A stretch of 64,000 nucleotides of DNA, taken from the NCBI GenBank assembly GCA_029207755.1, contig JARCOQ010000002.1, forward strand, positions 3,162,001-3,226,000. Reading direction: 5' to 3'. Positions within the stretch are counted from its first letter, which is position 1; each line of letters opens with the position of its first letter. This document shows, piece after piece, positions 24,001 through 36,549 of the stretch. This DNA is from Chamaea fasciata (Eukaryota > Chordata > Aves > Passeriformes > Sylviidae). The notes under the pieces were generated by a model. That model did not search any database, had not been told where the DNA came from, and saw only the letters and a program-made list of their open reading frames with translations. The position numbers were made by a program, and so were the translations under genes.

Positions 24001-27000
24001 GGGGTGGAAATTATACGTGTGCAACAATCTGGACAGTATCAGCCTTGAATCAAAAATTTCTGCTCTCTGTCGTTATTTAATGCACAAAGTTTTCTTTGGT
24101 ATCTATGCCCATGTTTCAGGACAGCTCTGGAGAACTAAGCTACAGGTTAAAATTATTTTTGAAGTAACAGCAAAGAATATGGCTAAGAGCTATAAGAACA
24201 GTTAAGAGCTGTGGCGGATAAGAGATGTGTTGTGCCCCAGAAAAGAACAAATTATTTGGGGCCTGCACCCTCTCTTATCACAGAGTGCCCTCCACTGACT
24301 GATTTATGTGGGGACATGAAGGATTTTCTCCAGGTCTCTGGGTCTCATATGCTGAGGGCAATGGACCCATAAAAGGTGCAGCACTAATCCATTTTCAAGT
24401 GCATAACAAATGCAGCTGTATTTACTTTAAAGTATGGTGAAGGATGATATATCTTGAATTGCTATTATATCACCAAGGAAACAGATATATTCATCATTTT
24501 CTAGAGTGTCTGCAAGGGCTATACAAATGTTGGGAGGGGCACCATTTTTCTGGTTCAAATACAGATAAATCTGAGGTGGATTCGTGGAGCAATTACACAC
24601 CCCACACCACTTCAGGAAAACGTGTTTTAACAGGGAGAAAGAAGGAAAAAAAAGCTGTAAAGTAATTGAAACTACAAAGGTAATGCAGGCAGGGGAAAAT
24701 TAATTACCCAGTTTAGAACCTGAGCAGGGCAGCTCTGATTAATGGGACTCTCTGGTGAAACCTGCCGTGGGACAGTTAATCAGTGTTAGGGGCAGGTTCT
24801 GGGTGTGTCACACTCTGGCAGCCCAAAATATCCAAACGGAATTTCAGGGATAAATTGCAGCGCTGATTTGGGCTGTGAAGGTGGAGGGAATGACACCACC
24901 AATTAGTTATCCATGAATTCCACTCCCTACAAATGTGATGCGTGTCCCTTATCAGTTCTACTAACAAGGTAAAGGCTGACTTGGCTTGGAAATGATGATG
25001 AGATCGTAACTCGAGGAGATGTGACAGCAGGTTGTCATTTTATGTATTTTTCATATGCTTTTGGCTCCTTCTTCAGCCTGTGCTCATCACTGCCAACACA
25101 ACTACCTCAGCTGCGGAAAGAATGACAGTGTCCCTTTACAAGGTTGGCTGCATTTCCTATACCGCTGTGTTGGCTCTGGAAAATTGGATATTTGGTTGCA
25201 TTTTAATTAGGGACACAATCTTTGAACCACATCTCAGACAAACAGTCTTGAAATACTCTCCCAGAAATGCAACTTTCCCTAAAGAAACTGGTGAGAGTCT
25301 GTGTGTTTCTGTGTGTGTGTGTGTGTTTGTAGGTTTGTGTGCTCTTTTCTGCTTTCTGCCGAAAGAGTAGAAACCTACTTCCTACCCCAGCAAAAATGGT
25401 AATGTCACTGAGTGATTTCCTGGTTTTGATGGGATTTGTCCCCTCCAAACAGGCAGGTGAAAAAAGGCAGCTCAAATGAAGAGGCAACTTGTTGGCTCTT
25501 TTTAATGAGGATGGCTGTGCTGAGATGCTGTGCTCTCTTCCAAGGCTCTGAGAGGGAGAGACTTGCAGGAAGAGCAGGGATAAAACCCTGTTTTCCCTTC
25601 AGGACATGAGCACTCACACCAGACCAGGGCCAGGTAATTGCTGCCACAGTTCCTGTGGCCAAGGATCTGGAAAAGGATCTGCTTTGAAAGAAAAGAAATC
25701 TCTTCACAGCTGGATCTGGAATAGAAGTGCTGCGTCCTCCTACTGCACCAGCACAATCTTGTGCAGCAGGTGTGCCTAAAAAAACAAACCACAAAGCCCA
25801 AAAGAGTCATACAGAACCTCAGTTCATTTTCCATGGAGGACATGGGAATGGACCCAGTGATGCCATCACAGAAATCCGCTAAAACGTGAGTGTAAATTGA
25901 GTCCCCGGTAAGGAGGGCTGGGCAGGATGAAACACAAGGCAATGAAGGGGTTGCTATGGGGGTCCAGGCTACAGAGAATGCTGGGTTTAAAATATTACCT
26001 ATTCCACAGAAAATGCAGCAAGTTGATAGTTCCACAGGAACTTTTCAGTGGAAGGTCCTTCCCAGACCCAAATTTTGACTTTTGTCTGGCTTAATTTCAT
26101 CTCAGAGAAAGTACAGGCAGACTTCCCTAGGAAGACACAGGGGCATCAGCTCTCTGGCTGAGATATTTGTAGAAAACAGACCAAAGCAGAGGGAAGAGCT
26201 GCATGAGATAGAAAATGGGAGGAAAAAACCCACAATAAAATGGGCTTTGTGACCATCAAGATAAATAACTCACCCCTCCACCCACAAGTGAGGGACAATG
26301 ACTTCAGGGCCATCCATGCCAAGGGGAACAATTAAAACCCATGAATTAAAACCTTAATGAAGACGTAAAATAAAATAAAAAGTAAAACCCTGTCAAATTC
26401 TGTATTAAAACATAAATGCCATGTGTTCCACCAAGACTGGAGCTTAAGTTAGTAGTCTTTTAGCCAGTCTACCCCAATAATGTCAATAAAATGGGAAATA
26501 GTATTTTTTTCCTTCCCTATGTTATAGTTCACATATATCTACAATCCTGTGGTAAATTATAGCTGGAGGAAATGGAGTAAGAAATCACTTCTCAGTCTCT
26601 CTGGCATTATAAAGTACAGTCAGCAGGGAGACTACCATAAAAAACCCAAAAAGCACCTAAAAGCCATCCACCTTTTTTTTTTTTCCATAAAAAATATTTT
26701 GTTAAAAGAAAAAATATGCCAGCAAGATAGTGTAAGCTAAGCAAATACTTATTAATTGCCTATTCTGTTATGAAAGCTTGGTAACAACAATAAAAAAAAA
26801 TCTGGAGTTTAATAAATGAAGGGTTTTTGGGTTTTAGGCAACCTTTATTTCATCCTCCTCCCCAGACTTGTGATATTGCTGTTTTTCTGCACAAACATTT
26901 TGCAACCTTACCTTGGGGATTCTGTGCTGGTACTCCCAGATTTGAGAGGAAAGCCAAGCCAGTTTAAAAAAACAAACAAACAAAAAAAGACACAAGGACA

Positions 27001-30000
27001 GTAATACCATTCAAGAGAGGGTCAGAAGAGGGGTAAGAGGAATGGTACAGATGTACATTAATCCTGTGTTTTATTCTTTGTAATGTGAACATGTCAGTGA
27101 GGTACATTTGCATACAAAGAAGGTAAATTCGGTTTCACTTGCAAAATCACTTTTATTTTACCTTTTAACTGACAGGCTGTGGAACGGCCTTGGGACCAAT
27201 ACCAACCTCACTTGCCAATGATTCTTTATCCTTACACAGGGCAGAAAGAGCTGCCTAAACCAGCAGCTGTTGTGATGCTGCTCCACCGAATGCACACGAA
27301 GATTTGCCTTGCCCAGTTTGTCTGTGAGTGTGAAAGAATCCCCCACCTTGTGCGCCCTAATCAGGGTACACTGGGTTTTACATCGGTGGGCTGGAAAATA
27401 TCTGCTGTGAAAGCAGTGTCCCCTTTTCCCCTTTCCTTGCAACTGGAACGTCACCTCTTCACACGTCTCTTCAGGACACGGCTGCAAGGAGCATTCTCCT
27501 GGTGCAGCTCCCTGTCTTTGGCACAGATTTCCTCTTTCATTTGTGAATGAAAATCTAGGAATATCAGATTTCCATGGCCCCTCTTGTTTCTTGAAGGAAA
27601 CTCTCTCTCCACCAGGCTGCTGTTTCTCCTCTGCCTCGATCTTTGAGAGCAGGAGAAAGGTGTCCTGCCAAGTCCCTCTCCTGGGATGAGATCTCTTATA
27701 TTAATTAGAGCTGACACCACTTTGAAGTTCAAAAAACAAATATAAATATAAGAATCGCAAAGGGACATGACATTTTAATGGGCATTAAAAGTATTAAAAA
27801 TAGTAGTGGCAGGTTGGGTAAATTCCATGTTAGTCGGTGGGCAGGCACTGGCAAATTTTGTAGTCAGCGGGAATTTTGCATGCCTGAACATTTCCCCAAG
27901 AAGTTATGATTTCTTTACTTCGGAAGGAAATTTCATATTTTTGCCATTTAATAAAAATCTTTCGTAAGAAAAGCAATTTCAGTTGGTACCTTATTGAACT
28001 GTAATTAAAGATTTACAATCCTATTATAAAGTAATGCTGCAGTTAATCCTTAATAATAACACATTTCATAAAAGTTCAGTGTTACACATAAAGCTGAGCA
28101 GTTGATGCCCTCTGCAAAATATTTGCTGGATTTTCCAAGAGTCAGCAGAATGCACTGCCACAGCTCTCCTTCAAATAATCCATACAATGTATAGGAAGTG
28201 GTCCAGTAAACTCTAAATATTCCTTGTTTTTAATGACCTACATATTTATGCCAATGCCTAAGGCATACATTTTCCCATCTTGATTTTGCAGGATTAGCAC
28301 ACAGATAAACCCCACTTCATTTCATGCAGCTTTCTTGGGGTGACAGAATCATCAGATTACCACACAGTGACTCATTTAATTGTGGAATGAATGGAATTAT
28401 AGCATTCGAAATAAGAAGGAGATTAAATCAATTCATTATGGCACATGAACTAGGAAAAAAAAAAAACCCAAACAACCAACAATCTCCTGAAAAAACAGTA
28501 CAGTTGTAACTTTAGTAAATTTAAATGTGTGAATTAAATCTATCACAACACTGAACAACGTCTATCACTGAACAGTAGTAAGTGTTTGGTTGCCTTTCTG
28601 TTATCATATTTCACATACCATTGAATTTTTTAGAAATTCCGTGATGCAAGACAAATTATGGATGTGACCAAAATTTGCTGAATTATCTATTTACGCACAT
28701 TTTTAGGAAAAAAACCAAAACAACTCTGTGGGCCATATATGAATCCAAAACACCTCTTTCATTTTCTTTGCTATGCAAAGCTCCTTTTTAGCTCCAGATG
28801 ATGTAATGTTGTTTCAATTCTGCTTTAAAAACTTTTGTCGAAATTCAGCCTGGACCTCAAGCAATGTGGAAGCTAAAAGAGCTTGAGTGGTTGATGCAAA
28901 TATTGCAGATTATTTTCAACTGCAACTGGTTATACAAATTTTTTTGGACAAAGTTGTTTTATTCTACAAACAACAAGCCCTTGGAGTGCAGAAAGGGAAG
29001 GAGCTGGTGCATTTTGTTCAGCTCCAGAGAAGGTGGCGACCAAAGCCGATGCTAAATTGAGGTGGTAACTAAATTTCTGAGCTTACTTTCATGTAACATC
29101 TTTCTTAACCCTTTCCTGTTCTTCAGGACACTTCACGCACATCAAATAATTCACAAACCTCTTCTCTCTCTTTGCCTTTTTGTTGTAAATGCAGTGGTCA
29201 GCGTGGCTTTTCTGCCTGCAGCTGTTGCTGGGTTTGGGGAGGTGAGTTTGGGGAGGTGAGGAGGTTTCTTGCTTATCTATCCCAAATGTAGCCAAGGCAG
29301 TCACAGGAACACGAGGAGCCCTTGCACTGTTTTTCTCCCTTAAAAAAAGCTCCCATTCTCTGCACCCATCCCTTGAGGACTTTCTGCTGCCAGTTTTAGG
29401 ATGAAAACACAGACATTCTACCGCAGCTCATCCACCTCGGGAAGGGATGCAAGAAGGGGTATGAGATTTTCCAGGGTCACCTATGGGGAATTTGGTACTA
29501 TGCCCTTGGTGTCCATTCTATTTTATCCACACAGGTACAGCAGAATGTGCTGCTTGGTTCGTTTCCCTCCTGAGCCTCAGTCCAGCCGTTTTTGCCCTGA
29601 GGTAAGAGAGAGGAGAGACTGCTCCCTGGCTGTGTTTCATATCACACAGCAGGACACAGGAGCTGAGAGTCACTTAAAAACAAATGGATGCTGCTGTAGG
29701 GGCCATACAGACAAGGTGTCTGCCTAGGAATTCAAGCGATTTGGGTTCTTTTTTTCCAGCTTACACTCATTATTTGCTGTCTCTTCTGAGCAAATGTGAT
29801 GCTAAAGTGGTATCTTAACAGTGGTATGTTGCTGACAGCCCCAGCGAGGTATTTCCTTCATCGTCTGGGATGCGATTTCCAGAGAGATGAAACGCTGCTC
29901 TGAAGCGAGAGGAGACGCAGCAGGTTTAATTTTTGGTGAGAGAGACTCTGCCCTGCAGCCCCACATTGCCCTCTGAAGGTACTTCAGACATGGATGGCAC

Positions 30001-33000
30001 CTGCAGTAAAACCAGGTTGAGTGCAGGTGAGTCAAAGCCTAATGCAGTGCCAAAATAAGTCTATTTCCTAAGGAAAAACTTGCAAATACTTCAGTCTCTC
30101 CATTTTTCTCAGACGCTGGATTTGTTTCCTTATCCGCAGTAATTTTTCAGCCATTTTAAATTTGTTTCCTCCTTCTTCTGAGGTCTTCAAGCACTGCTTG
30201 ATGATACTCCCAAGTACCATTTGGAAAGGCAATCCAGATTTAATTAGTATTTTGGCTTAGGTATTTGGTCCAGAGCAAAGGTCTGCCATGATACTTGTCA
30301 GTTTAAAGATTATTACACCTTCTTAAGCTTCTTAAAATAGCCCTTCCCAAGAATTGCTGCACCACTTGTGTCAAAATTGTCTCAGAATTCAGGTGGATCC
30401 TCCTGTGGATAAAACAGTATCTAAAATATGACATCTCCTGGTTTATGACACTGCACATAAGATTGGTATTTACATCTTAACTTGCACTAAATAAGAACCT
30501 TTTCAGAAAGCCTCGACTCCATCTCAAACCATCTCTAAAATAAAGCCCTGGGATGTGTCTTCAGAGGGAAATACCAAAAAACCCCACTTTTTCCAAGCTG
30601 TTTTTTTCATCTTGGGTAATTCTTCTGTCTTCATTTCCACAGTGCACAAGTGCCCACCTAGTTCACCTGTGAAATGTTCAAATCTTAGTCTGCAGGAACT
30701 GGGTTATTGTCTGAAATTCCATCAGAGCTTCTGACACATTATTGCAAGCTAATTGTTTTTCACGTGAAAGAATAATTCCTTTTGATAAATTGAAATTATT
30801 GCCTTCAATTTAATTACGTATGCTTATCTACTATTGTTATAAAACAAAAGTTAAATTACATTTCCTGTAAGTCCTTTGGGTTTGTGGTTGTTTTTTTTTT
30901 TTCTTAGTGGCTTGATTATATGTCTTTTTATTGTTTTTAATGGAAAATTAATATTGGTATGACCAGACATGGCCAGGACTGCACTCTGTATCATAGCACC
31001 ATTAGAATATAAATAGATTGATAAATATATAAATATCTCACATATTGATCATAAAATTATCCTGGTTTGTGGAAGTTTTGGAAATCCTCCTCAGTCTTCT
31101 CTTTCATGCAATTTTCAACACAACACTCCATTTTCCACAGCCCTTAAATATTATGACAACACTGGGAGTCACACTCTGAATAGAAAAATATTTGCAATAA
31201 CGAAATGTTGGCAATTGATTCCCATTTAGATAGCTTTTCATTACATTTTTTAAATGCTAAAATCTCTTTAAGCTCGAGATGAGAAGCATGTTTCAAAATT
31301 CCAACCTGTTAACAATCTTGACTTTGCAAGGCAGAAACCATCAGACCACTCCCTTGGTACTAAATGCATTTAATTTAGCTGTGGACATATTTTTATTTCA
31401 GTGTATCTATAGCAAGCGAGAAAGAAAAAAAGAATCCACAGCTGAAATATTAGTTTTCTAAACTCACAAAATAAAGCGACTTTATAAATCACCCAGAGCT
31501 ACTGAACAAGTAATGTTGGAAATGCCCTCTCAAAATTTATCAGTCCATGCTCCTCTAATAAATCAGAGATTACTTACTTTAATAGAAACTTCAGGTTTGC
31601 TTGTTCTGCTTGAGGTCAGGAAATGGCTGACCCCAGTTTCTCATTAGCAGCTAGTTCAGAGTTCAGGCAAAAGAATCAGCCACAAGTTGAAATATTCACT
31701 ACAGAACCTGGAGTAATTATTTTTCTGAAAAAATCATTTTCTTGAAGGAGTTTCATTTTCTGCTTTTCTAGGGGGTTTTTGTTGAGTTTTTCTTTTTCTT
31801 TTTTAACTCTTCCTCTCTCTAATCTGAGCTAGAAGCTAAAGCCCTTTGAAGTAAAATAAAAACAGGAAAGAAGCAAAGCATTTCAACAGAGATTGAACTG
31901 GAAACACTATTTTTTTGATGGCTACACTTGAAGGAAAATTCCTTATACCTTAATTATATTAACAATATAAGTAAAATCTCACTAAGGATAAAAAATGAAG
32001 CAAATCAGTGACCTATTTAATTACAGGATCATCAATAGTATGGACGGTATCAGCTTGTGGCCCCAGATCTCTCCCAGGTTGAATATTAGGTGGATAACTT
32101 GATTTCCCAGGACACACAGACACATCCACACCTCTGCACCTGCAATGAGCACCGTGGATTGGATTTGGACCAATTACCCCAAAAGCAAATAATCAATCCT
32201 CAATTCCATCATTTATTCCATTATTATTATTTGGCTAAATATTTGGAAATTCCAACAAATTTTCTCCTTGAATTCCTTCAGATTCTGGTCTCTTCTTGTC
32301 TGTTAACACCTCGAGAAGTGCTGTAGATGAAAAAAAAAAGAAAAATTTTACACAGGCAGGGTTTATCTAAATAAATGTAAAAAATAAAGTCTTTTAAATC
32401 CTTTCTGAAACAAGTGATTAATTTATTAACACACAGCGCTGGAAATCTGTGTCCAGAACTAAAAGGCATGGCTGTCTAGGTGTGGATGCAGTAGGAAGGA
32501 ATCCTTATCTTCTAAATGTTGCCCATTATTTTTTAAAGACCGCTCTGAGTGGCAGATGGTAGAAAAATATTTAATTTTTAGCAAAAAGCATTTTCCTTGC
32601 GTGGTCATCATACAGCATCACATTCTCCACTTAAAAGTACAGGGCTTCCATTTGAATAAAGCATTTTTTAATCAAAGGGGAAAATATTGAAATACATTAA
32701 TAAAAGAACAAGGTAGGGTTTATTTTTATTTGTTTTTAACTTGCGAATCAGAGATCTAATGGAATTGTGTTTTAGTACACAAAAAGTACATTAAAAAAGT
32801 ACATTAAAAGCTTCATGGACTCAATGAGAGATATCTCACAGAAGATAAGGATTCTCAATCCTTGGGGCAGCTTAGAAAAATCTTATTATCGATCATTTTT
32901 AGGAAAAAGAAGACAAGAGTAAATCTGCAGCAACTTCTTTCTAAAATGAATAATCGCTTTACAGCTTGTCCTGAAACAAGGTATTTTCAGGTTGATTCGG

Positions 33001-33543
33001 ACTGACATGTTCCCATGTTTAATGTCCCTCCACATCCTATTGAAAAGGTGACAATATCCTCGACTGCTCACATCCATCACAGCTGAGGATGCGCTGACCA
33101 GCCGTGGCTCTGCTCGAAATCACCTCTGAGAGGCAAAGTCAGGGAGAAATGTCTCTTTTATCATCAAGCTGGGGACGGTGGAAATTTACTATCTTCTTGC
33201 TTAATAAGCAAATCAGTAGGCTTAAAACATCCCATTCTCCACTCCAAAAATCCTGAAGCAAAGCATTGACCCTCCTGCCGTTTCCACCCTCTGTAAACAG
33301 GGGCTCAGCTGCACTTAGAGCTTCCAGTAGCATTCTTCCTGTTGAAAGGAATAAGATGAATGTGTCTTTACACACAGACCGTGAGGATCTGCTTGCAGTG
33401 ACTTAGAGATAGGGAAGTAGCAGCACAGAAACCACCAGCTCTAGAAAATGCTCCCAATGGGCATGGACTGCTGCTCAGCCAAGGCCATGGTAAATTCCTG
33501 AACTTGGAGGAAAAGAGCAAAGGCCCAATAGAATTATGAAGAG
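21011..33543. other. Unique non-coding DNA, no gene seen
   Basis: 12.5 kb without a recognised mobile element. Small features are a TG-rich run at 25311-25326, A/C-rich tracts at 26965-26988 and 28455-28482, a 14-bp tandem duplication at 29233-29260 and a T/G tract at 30878-30902. The block at 28000-28430 is rich in homeodomain-type TAAT cores. Frames at 25502-26035 (minus, 177 codons) and 23110-23577 (minus, 155 codons) carry no recognisable domain. A 67-bp segment at 29535-29601 has splice-like borders. Confidence 0.6.
29233..29260. repeat. Perfect two-copy 14-bp tandem duplication
   Basis: TTTGGGGAGGTGAG at 29233-29246 is repeated exactly at 29247-29260. It looks like a recent slippage or duplication event, with no coding context. 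Confidence 0.9.
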
Positions 33544-33826
33544 TGTTTTGTAATAAAAGTTAGGGGGGAAAAGGGGGTGTGTATTAGAGGGGGGCATAGA
33601 ACAGGCAATTTGGGAAGTCTGTACCTTCTGAGTACCTCAGCCAGTGGGGAAGTGAGCGGATGATGCAGCTGGGAAATCAGGATAAAAAAGGAAGCTGCAT
33701 CCCCCAGCAATTTGAGAGACCCCGTGGGAAATGTCCCGTGGCCTCTCCCTTTATTCAAATAAAGTTCCAGGACTCCTCTGTCTCCTTTTTGGACACAAAA
33801 CCTCTGGGGCTGTGAATTTCCCCACA
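33544..33826 (+). mobile_element. Probable LTR fragment of a second retroviral family, plus strand
   Basis: The segment has LTR-like organisation in the right order: a G-rich upstream part, a TATA-like ATAAAAAA (33682-33689), AATAAA about 70 bp later (33758-33763), and an end in CCCCACA at 33826, as LTRs close with CA. The polyadenylation signal sits in a small palindrome, CTTTATT-CA-AATAAAG (33749-33764). The text resembles bird ERV LTRs as I remember them. The 5' border (a TGT at 33544) is a guess, no target duplication is evident, and no gag or pol follows. CAGAAGGGG just after the end is only weakly reminiscent of a tRNA-Leu primer site. The family is unassigned. Confidence 0.45.
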
Positions 33827-36191
33827 CACTGCCGCAGAAGGGGTTTTGAATGCTCAGCCTCACAGGCCACAGAGATCCCTGATGCGCAGACAGTGACAGG
33901 CAGAGCTTGCCTGTGATCTGAACACCCGCCTGATGCTCATTCCCTGGAAAAACCCCGGGAAAGGGAGACACGTTTCCCAAGGCAAAATCCATTTGCTGTG
34001 TCTTTCTGAGCAGATCTTGCTGCGTTCTCCCAGATGCTCGTTGCCACCCGAGCAGCACGTGGAGGGCAGCCCTTCATCCCTTCTGACACTTCCATACAGC
34101 CAAGAGTGACAGGACAATCCCTGTGCTGTCAGCCCAGGCCTGATATTCCCTGAGATGGATGCATTCCCACTTGGAATCCTCCAGCACTGCTCGGAAATAT
34201 TGTCCCTGGGAAAAGACAAGAGCCATGGCAGCGTTCCTCTGTTTCCGAATTACAGGGTTTCCAAATTAAAAAAAAAAAGATGGTTATTAATATTTAATTG
34301 AGAGTAACTGGGCATCCAAAAGAGATAAAAGAGAATGAAATAGGATGCAAGGCAGAATTAATAACCTACTGGAAATACGGAGTGAAATGATTTGCCTATA
34401 AGGAGACAGAGGCTTGAAAATAAGGTCTATAATTCTTGCTCAATAACCTTAATGAAAATTATTAACGTTGATGAAAACGGCCATCATGTCAAGCACTTAC
34501 TCCTGGATAATTTCTTTTTTTTTTCTTCAGCAACCCTCCTTCCCATTTTATCTTCAAGCTTTCAAGCCTCCTGGCAGGACTGAGCCACACAGTTCCGTTT
34601 CAGCCCAGTCTGTGAACTCCATGTAAGTGTCACCACGCTGCTGGGGTTATGGCTCCTAATTTGGAAGCTGTTGAGACTTGATTCTGGTAGTTTTACTTCA
34701 AAAGGGGTTAAACTAGAGGTGAGGAAAGTCTTTAGGGTGGTTTGCTTTTCAGCTGAAGACTAGATACAGTTCATAACACCGAGGAATGTTAAAAACTGTA
34801 TTTTCAAGGAGAATAACCCAGCTTTGACATGAAACAGAAAGGTGGAAGAAGAGTTTTGACCTGCACGGGCTTTGTAGAGGAAGAGGAAAACTCAATATTA
34901 ACTCCTGCCACGTTACCTCAGTTGTTTTGGTAGTAACAAACTACCTATAAAATAAAGATGAATACAAAATGCCCTAAACATCTCAGCATCCTCAGTTGGC
35001 TTCCTTTTAATAAATACATGATGAATTTAAACCTTTTGGAATACATAATGCAATTCTCCTCTGCTGACTTGCTGAAATTGTGTTCTCCATTTTCATAAAA
35101 GAAAGGGACAATTTGCCAACACTGAGGGCAAGATATTATTATTACATTATAGGAATAAAACGTGCTTTGTTTTCTGAGGCTTGAAGTAGTGGACTGAACT
35201 GAGATAATCAGGTTTTCTTTAGCTGCCCCAAGAACTGAGAATCTTTTTCCTTTGTGAGGTGCTTCTCACCAAGTCCATGAAGCTTTTTAATGTGTTGTTT
35301 GTTTCTCCCTTTTCTAGGGCTTGCTACAGGTGTTTCTTCTTTCTTTTCCTTTTCCCCCTCCTGTTTGCTCCAGAGCTCTTAGATCTCTGATAGGTTTTAT
35401 TTTGTACACATGACACTTGTGCCTAATTTCCAGTCTTGGATTTCAGAGAAGTGCAGCACCAGCTTGTACTTTCAAAATAAATACAGTGGCAGCCAGCCAC
35501 TGTAATCAAATGAATATTTTTACTAGCAGGGTACATTACAATTCAGCTCTAGAACATTTCTCCCGTTGAACCCGAGAATTGGTTGGAGCGGAATATATGA
35601 AACTGTTAAAAGCCCATTTCAATAAAACATTGGCAGGGGTCCCAAACCAAAGCCCAGGGATGTCAATGAGAGACATTTTCTTGGCTTTAGTGCACTGCAT
35701 GGTTGGCTTAAGAGAAACAGAGGGGTTTTTTCCAATTATATTAAAGCAATTCTGGGATACTCATTTACTTTTCGATAAAATCAGTCTTCCATGGCCGGTA
35801 ACAAAGCTCACAGGTGAGTGCACGACCACCCACAGGCTGCAAGAGAAAACAAAGGCCACATGTCAGGCTAATAATGAGCAAAGTAAAGTGCATGTCACAA
35901 TTCATTAAAGATCCATTACTTAGAAAGTAAAAAAAAAGAAGTTTAAAAAACCCCAAACCAACACACAAAAAAAACCCCGATCAGTAAAAGGATTGAATGT
36001 CAGAAAATATTTCCAAAGTACACATTAATTATGGCAATTTCAGGAGATGCTTAAATGGAAATGGAAGAGAAATTATGTGTTTTCAATCTTCTTTCTTGTA
36101 TTTGGGCAGCAGCACATTAGAAGAATGCCAAAACGGGTCTGCCTTGAACATTTTTCTCTTATCCCCAGTGACCTGTATTCTGCAAATTGGT
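33827..36191. other. Non-coding DNA, no gene seen
   Basis: The first 400 bp after the probable LTR are GC-richer and could include internal retroviral sequence, but no protein motif is readable. The rest is AT-rich unique DNA ending in A-rich and C-rich stretches at 35930-35978. Confidence 0.5.
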
Positions 36192-36432
36192 ATCACAGAA
36201 TGGCTTGGGTTGGGAGGGACCTTAAAAACATTTCATTCCAACACCCCTGCCACGGGCAGAGACAAATTCCACTATCCAAGGGTGCTCCAAGCACCATCTA
36301 ACCTGGCCTTGAACATTTCCAGGGATGGGGCATCCACAGCTTCTCTGGGCACCCTGTGCCAGGTCCACACCAGAATTTCTTCCATCTAATTTAAATGTCT
36401 CTTTTAGTTTAAAACATCCCGATATTCTGGTT
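36192..36432 (-). mobile_element. CR1 LINE 3' end (3' UTR region), minus strand, 5' truncated
   Basis: The plus strand opens with ATCACAGAATGGCTTGGGTT, the reverse complement of the conserved CR1 3' terminus, and continues with the usual 'GGGAGGGACCTTAAAAA', 'CCTGCCACGGGCAGAGAC', 'TTCCAGGGATGGGGCATCC' and 'CTTCTCTGGGCACCCTGTG' landmarks, ending near TTTTAGTTTAAAACATCCC. The element is therefore inserted in minus orientation and carries only about 240 bp of 3' sequence. 5' truncation is usual for CR1. An A/C-rich tract abuts its truncated end. Confidence 0.95.
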
Positions 36433-36435
36433 TGG

Positions 36436-36480
36436 AAAAAAAAAAAAAAAAAAACAAAAAAACAAAAAAAAAAACAAAAC

Positions 36481-36511
<31 letters not shown>

Positions 36512-36549
36512 AAAAAAAAAACCAACAAAAAAAGAAAACCCAACCAACC
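36436..36549 (+). repeat. A-rich tract with interspersed C (about 114 bp)
   Basis: Long A runs broken by single C or CC, with a single G (in the last part), turning into AAAACCCAACCAACCC at the right edge. It touches the truncated end of the minus-strand CR1. Frames across it (poly-Lys or poly-Phe) are artefacts. Confidence 0.95.

Noticed and set aside
25502..26035. 177-codon cysteine-containing frame, minus strand
   Set aside because: The cysteines show no regular spacing of a known family, and other frames are open in the same interval (25405-25794 minus). No promoter or splice support.
33534..34058. 174-codon frame, minus strand
   Set aside because: It runs antisense through the probable LTR at 33.5-33.8 kb, and the text resembles no protein.
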